Source: Acinetobacter sp. ANC 4862 (GTDB taxonomy: Bacteria > Pseudomonadota > Gammaproteobacteria > Pseudomonadales > Moraxellaceae). From it: DNA of 37,690 bases. The stretch spans positions 1 through 37,690 of the forward strand of contig NZ_SJXH01000035.1 in NCBI RefSeq assembly GCF_004336635.1, written 5' to 3'. The notes below the pieces were generated by a model, which searched no databases, was not told the DNA's origin, and was given only the letters and a program-made list of their open reading frames with translations. Of this stretch, positions 34,034 to 37,690 are shown one piece after another. Positions within the stretch are counted from its first letter, which is position 1; the number at the start of each line of letters is the position of its first letter. The position numbers and the translations under genes are program-made.

Positions 34034-35923
34034 TTACAGACCGGTTGTTTTAATTTTAAGGTGTTGAATCAGAACACCATCAATAACGGCAGATCCATAA
34101 TTTTTAATATCACCATTGGCATTTTTAAACATGATACCGGTTGAGTTATTGTCTTGCTTCGCACGCAATAGATTGGTTCCCGGAATACGTTCAGTACTTC
34201 CAATGGCTATACTGCTGTGCGTTGCTGTACGACCTTGATAAAGTGCAGAAGCATCAGTCGATACATTTTTGATCGCTTCACCACATTGATAAACATTACA
34301 AGTTGAACCTTTTAAAGACGTTGTGCCTAAGGTAGGACCATAATTTTGATAAATTTTATTATAAATTTCAGGTACATTTGGAATACGTGTGACTTCCAGA
34401 ATAATATTATTACCATCTGAGGCCACGATAAATGGCTGATCCATCGTACCCAAGATCAAGTTAATATTTGGGCTATAAATATACATACCCTCCAAGTCGT
34501 GGAAGGTGGGTGCGGTAGACGAATTTAACGCTGGTGTTGAGGCAGTGCCATCCGATTGATCATTCTTTGCCGCGGTACTGATACGAATTCCCTTGCTATC
34601 TAGATTCGTAGAAGCCGTGGTTAAATTTTCGGGGGTATCATTGGTATTAATTCGAATAAGACTGGCTAACCCTAAAGTTTGATTATAATCCTTTGTCGGA
34701 GAAGTGAAGGTTTGAAACAGGCGGAATTGAGAACCATTGAGACTTAAACCATTGGCAACAAATTGAAGTCTTAAACGCTCTGAAACCAGCAGATCACCCG
34801 GTACATTGGGCGCTCCAGTCTTTGGATCGACATAATTAGATGAAGTAAAACTGCGCGCAAAAATATCCGTCCAGAAACCCAGTTTAATATTATTGTCTGC
34901 TTCATTTGCTACTACGGTAGCCAATGGCGCCTCTAAAGCGATATATCCGAGGTCTTTTTCTGTAGCACTGAATTGTCTTACTTTTTCCGTACCTGCGTGG
35001 AATAGCCAAGGGTTAACCGTCGAGCCCCAGTTAAAACCCTGATTACTATAACGCGTACTTAATGAACCATCACTTTTGGATAAAGCCAAGCCATAAATGA
35101 AAATATCTGCCTTGGTTCTTTTATTGCTGATTTGTGCTGCTGTTAAGGATACAGCCGAAGCATTTCCCGCCTTAATCCCTTCAGCAATGGGATCTTTCTG
35201 AGACAATTGAGCTTGCCTAATTGCTTCAGCAGCAATCCATGTTCTGGTATCTGTGATAACTTTAGCTGTTGCATCAGTAATAACAGGTTTTTCAGCTTTG
35301 ATCTTTTCTATTGTTCGACGTTCAGCTTCTGTAGCCCCACGCCAAATATTAGCATTATAAAAGGCTTGATATTCATTAAAAGGTTTACTTCTATCCCAAT
35401 ATTTATCTATTTCTGCTTTTTCATAAATTGTATATTTACTTGCATAAAATTCATTATATTTAGAATTATATAAATTTTGATCATTATTCACACTATTTTG
35501 AATCGTTGTATACGTTGTCGCATTTGTAGTGACTGTATTTTGATAGGTACTATTGTAGGCTGCAGAATAATTTTTTTCGAACGCTGTATCATATAATTGT
35601 TGGTAGTTTTCACCAGTGGGAATAATACGAATAAGACCTGTATCATTCTGTCCAGGATTCACAATACCTCGTGAATAACTTGATCCGGTCGATGTGTCGT
35701 AATAACCTGTTGCGTTATTATTCAATGCAGTTGAACGGTCACTTGGTGCTTGAAAAACCATTTTGAAGTTTTCAAGGCTTAAACCAATTCCCTCACCTGT
35801 TGTTTCAGAAAGGTGCTCATCTGATAAAGATTCAAGTGCATAAATTGATGGGCTAAGTAAAACTGCGATTAAACTCGCCAAACAAGATTTTTTAAATCTT
35901 GCATTATTCCAACTTTGAGTCAT
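34034..35923 (-). CDS. Exported protein, first of the shared-signature cluster (Fil/DUF6160-like)
   Basis: The protein has 629 residues from the ATG at 35923. A GTG directly before it is possible, but AAGGAAGG at five bases from the ATG favours the ATG. The signal peptide (1-29) ends IYA, and the mature part opens LESLSDEHLSETTGEG. Residues about 107-189 are helical and Tyr-rich, many Tyr four apart (see the matching finding). The remainder is beta-rich, ending GVLIQHLKIKTTGL. One cysteine pair, CNVYQC, is in the C-terminal part. No enzyme motif is recognised. It is the first gene of the unit, behind a candidate promoter at 36045-36072. Confidence 0.75.
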   Translation of the reverse strand: MTQSWNNARFKKSCLASLIAVLLSPSIYALESLSDEHLSETTGEGIGLSLENFKMVFQAPSDRSTALNNNATGYYDTSTGSSYSRGIVNPGQNDTGLIRIIPTGENYQQLYDTAFEKNYSAAYNSTYQNTVTTNATTYTTIQNSVNNDQNLYNSKYNEFYASKYTIYEKAEIDKYWDRSKPFNEYQAFYNANIWRGATEAERRTIEKIKAEKPVITDATAKVITDTRTWIAAEAIRQAQLSQKDPIAEGIKAGNASAVSLTAAQISNKRTKADIFIYGLALSKSDGSLSTRYSNQGFNWGSTVNPWLFHAGTEKVRQFSATEKDLGYIALEAPLATVVANEADNNIKLGFWTDIFARSFTSSNYVDPKTGAPNVPGDLLVSERLRLQFVANGLSLNGSQFRLFQTFTSPTKDYNQTLGLASLIRINTNDTPENLTTASTNLDSKGIRISTAAKNDQSDGTASTPALNSSTAPTFHDLEGMYIYSPNINLILGTMDQPFIVASDGNNIILEVTRIPNVPEIYNKIYQNYGPTLGTTSLKGSTCNVYQCGEAIKNVSTDASALYQGRTATHSSIAIGSTERIPGTNLLRAKQDNNSTGIMFKNANGDIKNYGSAVIDGVLIQHLKIKTTGL

Positions 35924-36044
35924 CACGACCTTCCTTTTTATCAGATGCTCCGCATCATTATTTTTAATTCATCCTAAGCTTGGTATATCTCTTTTATTTA
36001 TTTGTCATTACAACAATGTTCTTACCAAGTTTGTACAACTTTTT

Positions 36045-36072
36045 ATTATGCTGAATATTGATCCAATTGCAA
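36045..36072 (-). promoter_or_regulatory. Candidate promoter of the secreted-protein cluster
   Basis: On the minus strand TTGCAA (36072-36067) and CATAAT (36050-36045) are separated by 16 bases, giving a leader of about 115 bases before the first ATG. Confidence 0.5.
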
Positions 36073-36100
36073 AAAAAACCGGGTAAATGAACCCAGTTTC
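36073..36100 (-). terminator. Second terminator downstream of dcd
   Basis: On the minus strand AACTGGGT and ACCCGGTT (with a U-G wobble) enclose TCATTT and are followed by T8. It lies just after the 36122-36150 hairpin, so the two act in tandem. Confidence 0.7.
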
Positions 36101-36121
36101 CGATGAATGAATCTCACAAAA

Positions 36122-36150
36122 AATAAGCGGATCAAAATGATCCGCTTATT
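36122..36150 (-). terminator. First terminator downstream of dcd
   Basis: A perfect 13-bp stem, AATAAGCGGATCA / TGATCCGCTTATT, with a three-base loop is followed on the minus strand by a T-run. It lies 17 bases after the dcd stop codon. Confidence 0.88.
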
Positions 36151-36166
36151 CAATTATTTGTACTGA

Positions 36167-36736
36167 TTATGCTTTCGGTAGTGTCACGCCAGTCTGACCT
36201 TGGTATTTACCACCACGGTCTTTATATGAAGTTTCACATACTTCATCAGATTCAAAGAACAACATTTGCGCCACGCCTTCACCCGCATAAATACGCGCCG
36301 GCAAGTTGGTTGTATTCGAAAATTCCAAGGTGACATGACCTTCCCACTCAGGCTCAAGCGGGGTTACGTTCACAATAATACCGCAACGCGCATAAGTCGA
36401 CTTGCCTAAACATATGGTCAAAACATTACGTGGAATACGGAAATATTCAACTGTACGCGCTAAAGCAAATGAATTTGGCGGAATAATGCATACATCGGAT
36501 TCAATATCGATAAAGCTTTTATCATCAAAGTTTTTGGGATCGACAATTGCTGAATGGACATTGGTAAATACTTTAAATTCACGCGCACAACGAACATCAT
36601 AACCATAGCTTGAAACGCCATAAGAAATGAGTTTTTCACCTGCTTCGTCATAACGTACTTGGTTTTCTGCATACGGTTCAATCATGCCGTGATTTTCGCT
36701 CATTTCACGAATCCAACGATCAGACTTAATTGCCAT
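36167..36736 (-). CDS. dcd: dCTP deaminase
   Basis: The protein has 189 residues, typical for Dcd. It deaminates dCTP to dUTP, feeding dUTPase and thymidylate synthesis. The conserved core reads [20 protein letters not shown], then [13 protein letters not shown], where the Glu of the TLE motif is the catalytic residue and GKS-x-YAR contacts the nucleotide. The N-terminus ([12 protein letters not shown]) and the C-terminal [12 protein letters not shown] are also typical. The protein should be a cytoplasmic homotrimer. It is flanked by its own terminators and lies 125 bases from the LysE-type gene. Confidence 0.96.
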   Translation of the reverse strand: MAIKSDRWIREMSENHGMIEPYAENQVRYDEAGEKLISYGVSSYGYDVRCAREFKVFTNVHSAIVDPKNFDDKSFIDIESDVCIIPPNSFALARTVEYFRIPRNVLTICLGKSTYARCGIIVNVTPLEPEWEGHVTLEFSNTTNLPARIYAGEGVAQMLFFESDEVCETSYKDRGGKYQGQTGVTLPKA

Positions 36737-36813
36737 TCTTTCAATCCAAAAATAGTTAAATCAATTATTGCGCTGTACTTTAACTGAAATTGACTACAAT
36801 GGAAATGATGATC

Positions 36814-36857
36814 AGGCGATGATGTCATTTTTTACAAAATGCGTATTTTCATCGCCT
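36814..36857. repeat. Inverted repeat between dcd and the LysE-type gene
   Basis: AGGCGATGA (36814-36822) and TCATCGCCT (36849-36857) are a perfect 9-bp inverted repeat enclosing CATTTT-TTAC-AAAATG, so nested hairpins are possible. It lies just past the end of the LysE-type gene; no T-run follows on the minus strand, so termination is uncertain. Confidence 0.55.
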
Positions 36858-36861
36858 CATC

Positions 36862-37455
36862 TCAAAGACTTAAAAGAGCAGAATATCCGAGTGGAATAGA
36901 GAAACTGACCAAAACCAAAGAAGCGGTTTTTTGCAAGTTAGATTGATTCAGCCAACGTACTTTATTAGTGGCCAAGATAGAACCGATAAAAGTCCAAAAC
37001 AAAGCAATTGGCACAATTAAAATGAGAAACATGCCAATATGAACCAGATAATTATTCAGTGTTAACCATGCTGAACTTGGGAAAATAGCAGAAGCAAACA
37101 GTAATGCTTTAGGGTTCAATAAGGTTGCACAAAATAATTCACGTGCACGAATGGTCGGCAGATTATAACTGGCTTCAATATCTGCTGTTTTCCAGAGTTT
37201 AATAGCGAGAAAAATAATATACAGTGCACTTAATAACTTCAAAAATATCGGGAGAATAGGAAATTGACTTGAAACTGTACCAATAATAATTCCCCAAACG
37301 CTAATTGAGATTAAATAACCGATTGATTCTGCCGGAATAAGTCGCAATGATTTGCGCACACCGACCTGAATTCCAGATGATGCAAGCAAGGTATTTGTTG
37401 GGCCTGGTGTCAATAAAATAGTTACGACTAAACCGATGAACAGCCATGAAATCAT
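36862..37455 (-). CDS. LysE/RhtB-family amino-acid exporter
   Basis: The protein has 198 residues from the ATG at 37455. GAGAGG about seven bases upstream fits; an earlier in-frame start at 37491 lacks such a site. It has about six hydrophobic segments. The first carries LTPGPTNTLLASSG, the TPGP signature of the LysE/RhtB family. The central segment FCATLLNPKALLFASAIFPS is also typical (NPK). The family exports amino acids such as lysine, threonine or homoserine lactones, or amino-acid analogues; the substrate cannot be predicted. Confidence 0.88.
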   Translation of the reverse strand: MISWLFIGLVVTILLTPGPTNTLLASSGIQVGVRKSLRLIPAESIGYLISISVWGIIIGTVSSQFPILPIFLKLLSALYIIFLAIKLWKTADIEASYNLPTIRARELFCATLLNPKALLFASAIFPSSAWLTLNNYLVHIGMFLILIVPIALFWTFIGSILATNKVRWLNQSNLQKTASLVLVSFSIPLGYSALLSL

Positions 37456-37505
37456 ATGCGACCTCTCTATAGAGCATAGGTATCTACACAATTCTCATGT
37501 TTTGC

Positions 37506-37537
37506 GTTAAATTGAGGAGCATGCTCTTCAATTTAAC
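37506..37537. repeat. 32-base near-perfect palindrome
   Basis: GTTAAATTGAGGAGCATGCT and its continuation CTTCAATTTAAC read the same on both strands except for one pair (37516/37527). It lies between the LysE-type gene and the transposase start, 58 bases before its ATG. Confidence 0.85.
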
Positions 37538-37594
37538 ATCTCTGGCTTAGATCTGCGTCTTATTAAACGCTACAATAGCCTTGTAAAGCTCAAT

Positions 37595-37690
37595 ATGAAT
37601 CCTCTAGCTTCACTTGCTCCTGCAATTAAAGATATTGCCTCTGCCCAAAAAACGAGTTTCGCAACCACACAGGCAGTTTGGCGATTCTTA
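37595..37690 (+). CDS. IS4-family-like transposase, N-terminal fragment cut by the window edge
   Basis: From the ATG at 37595 there are 32 codons to the edge, all open. They read MNPLASLAPAIKDIASAQKT followed by SFATTQAVWRFL. The A-T-T-Q-A-V-W-R-F-L end resembles the start of IS4-family transposases, where an N-terminal helical DNA-binding region opens with similar Q-A-x-W-R-F sequence. The frame is also open upstream to a stop at 37508-37510, but without a standard start codon, so the ATG is preferred. The family call is from a short piece and uncertain; the rest lies outside the window. Confidence 0.5.
   Translation, partial: MNPLASLAPAIKDIASAQKTSFATTQAVWRFL

Noticed and set aside
29520..35923. 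Resemblance of the shared ELSxVxGQ motif to double-glycine bacteriocin leaders
   Set aside because: The motif follows a Sec-type signal peptide and lies on proteins of 240-768 residues; no peptidase-containing ABC transporter is nearby.

Overview
The window looks like chromosomal DNA from an Acinetobacter species. The evidence is the moderate-to-low GC content, the pilG-pilH-pilI-pilJ-chpA twitching-motility operon, a run of alternating Val/Asp tRNA genes, an entericidin-type lipoprotein, and a cluster of secreted proteins of a kind I recall being annotated in Acinetobacter as Fil/DUF6160 proteins. No database search was run; all family calls come from reading the proteins.

Layout. Bases 1-219 are the right end of an IS5-like insertion sequence, which has removed the front of a nitroreductase gene (to 683). 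Next come an MFS drug exporter (minus), a YccS-type FUSC membrane protein, a YcxB-like membrane protein, and a large PepSY/flavodoxin/cytochrome-P450-reductase-type fusion preceded by a good Fur box, probably an iron-regulated ferric or ferric-siderophore reductase. A YdcF/ElyC-type membrane protein and a DUF2750 protein follow. Bases 9261-10141 hold eight tRNA genes on the minus strand (four Val-TAC, four Asp-GTC) behind one strong consensus promoter. Then come a cytoplasmic YkuD enzyme with a YbaN protein, a DUF1853 protein, a 49-residue entericidin-like lipoprotein, and dapE.

Bases 13933-22410 (minus) carry the Pil-Chp chemosensory system: pilG, pilH, pilI, pilJ, chpA and a distal CheW-like gene. 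Together they form a receptor-kinase-response regulator pathway controlling type IV pili. No methyltransferase or methylesterase gene is present. Bases 22691-27650 (plus) carry a periplasmic coiled-coil DUF4124-like protein and a two-gene RND efflux operon without an outer membrane channel. proS follows.

The most unusual region is 29520-35923 (minus): four adjacent genes for otherwise unlike exported proteins (629, 240, 768 and 474 residues). Each begins its predicted mature form with the same short signature, in which Leu9 and Gly14 align without gaps (shifted by one in the second protein). Cysteines of the mature proteins occur in close pairs. They look like one co-exported envelope or surface system of unknown function. 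dcd and a LysE-family exporter follow. The right edge has a 32-base near-perfect palindrome and the first 32 codons of what looks like an IS4-family transposase, so both ends of the window lie in or next to insertion sequences.
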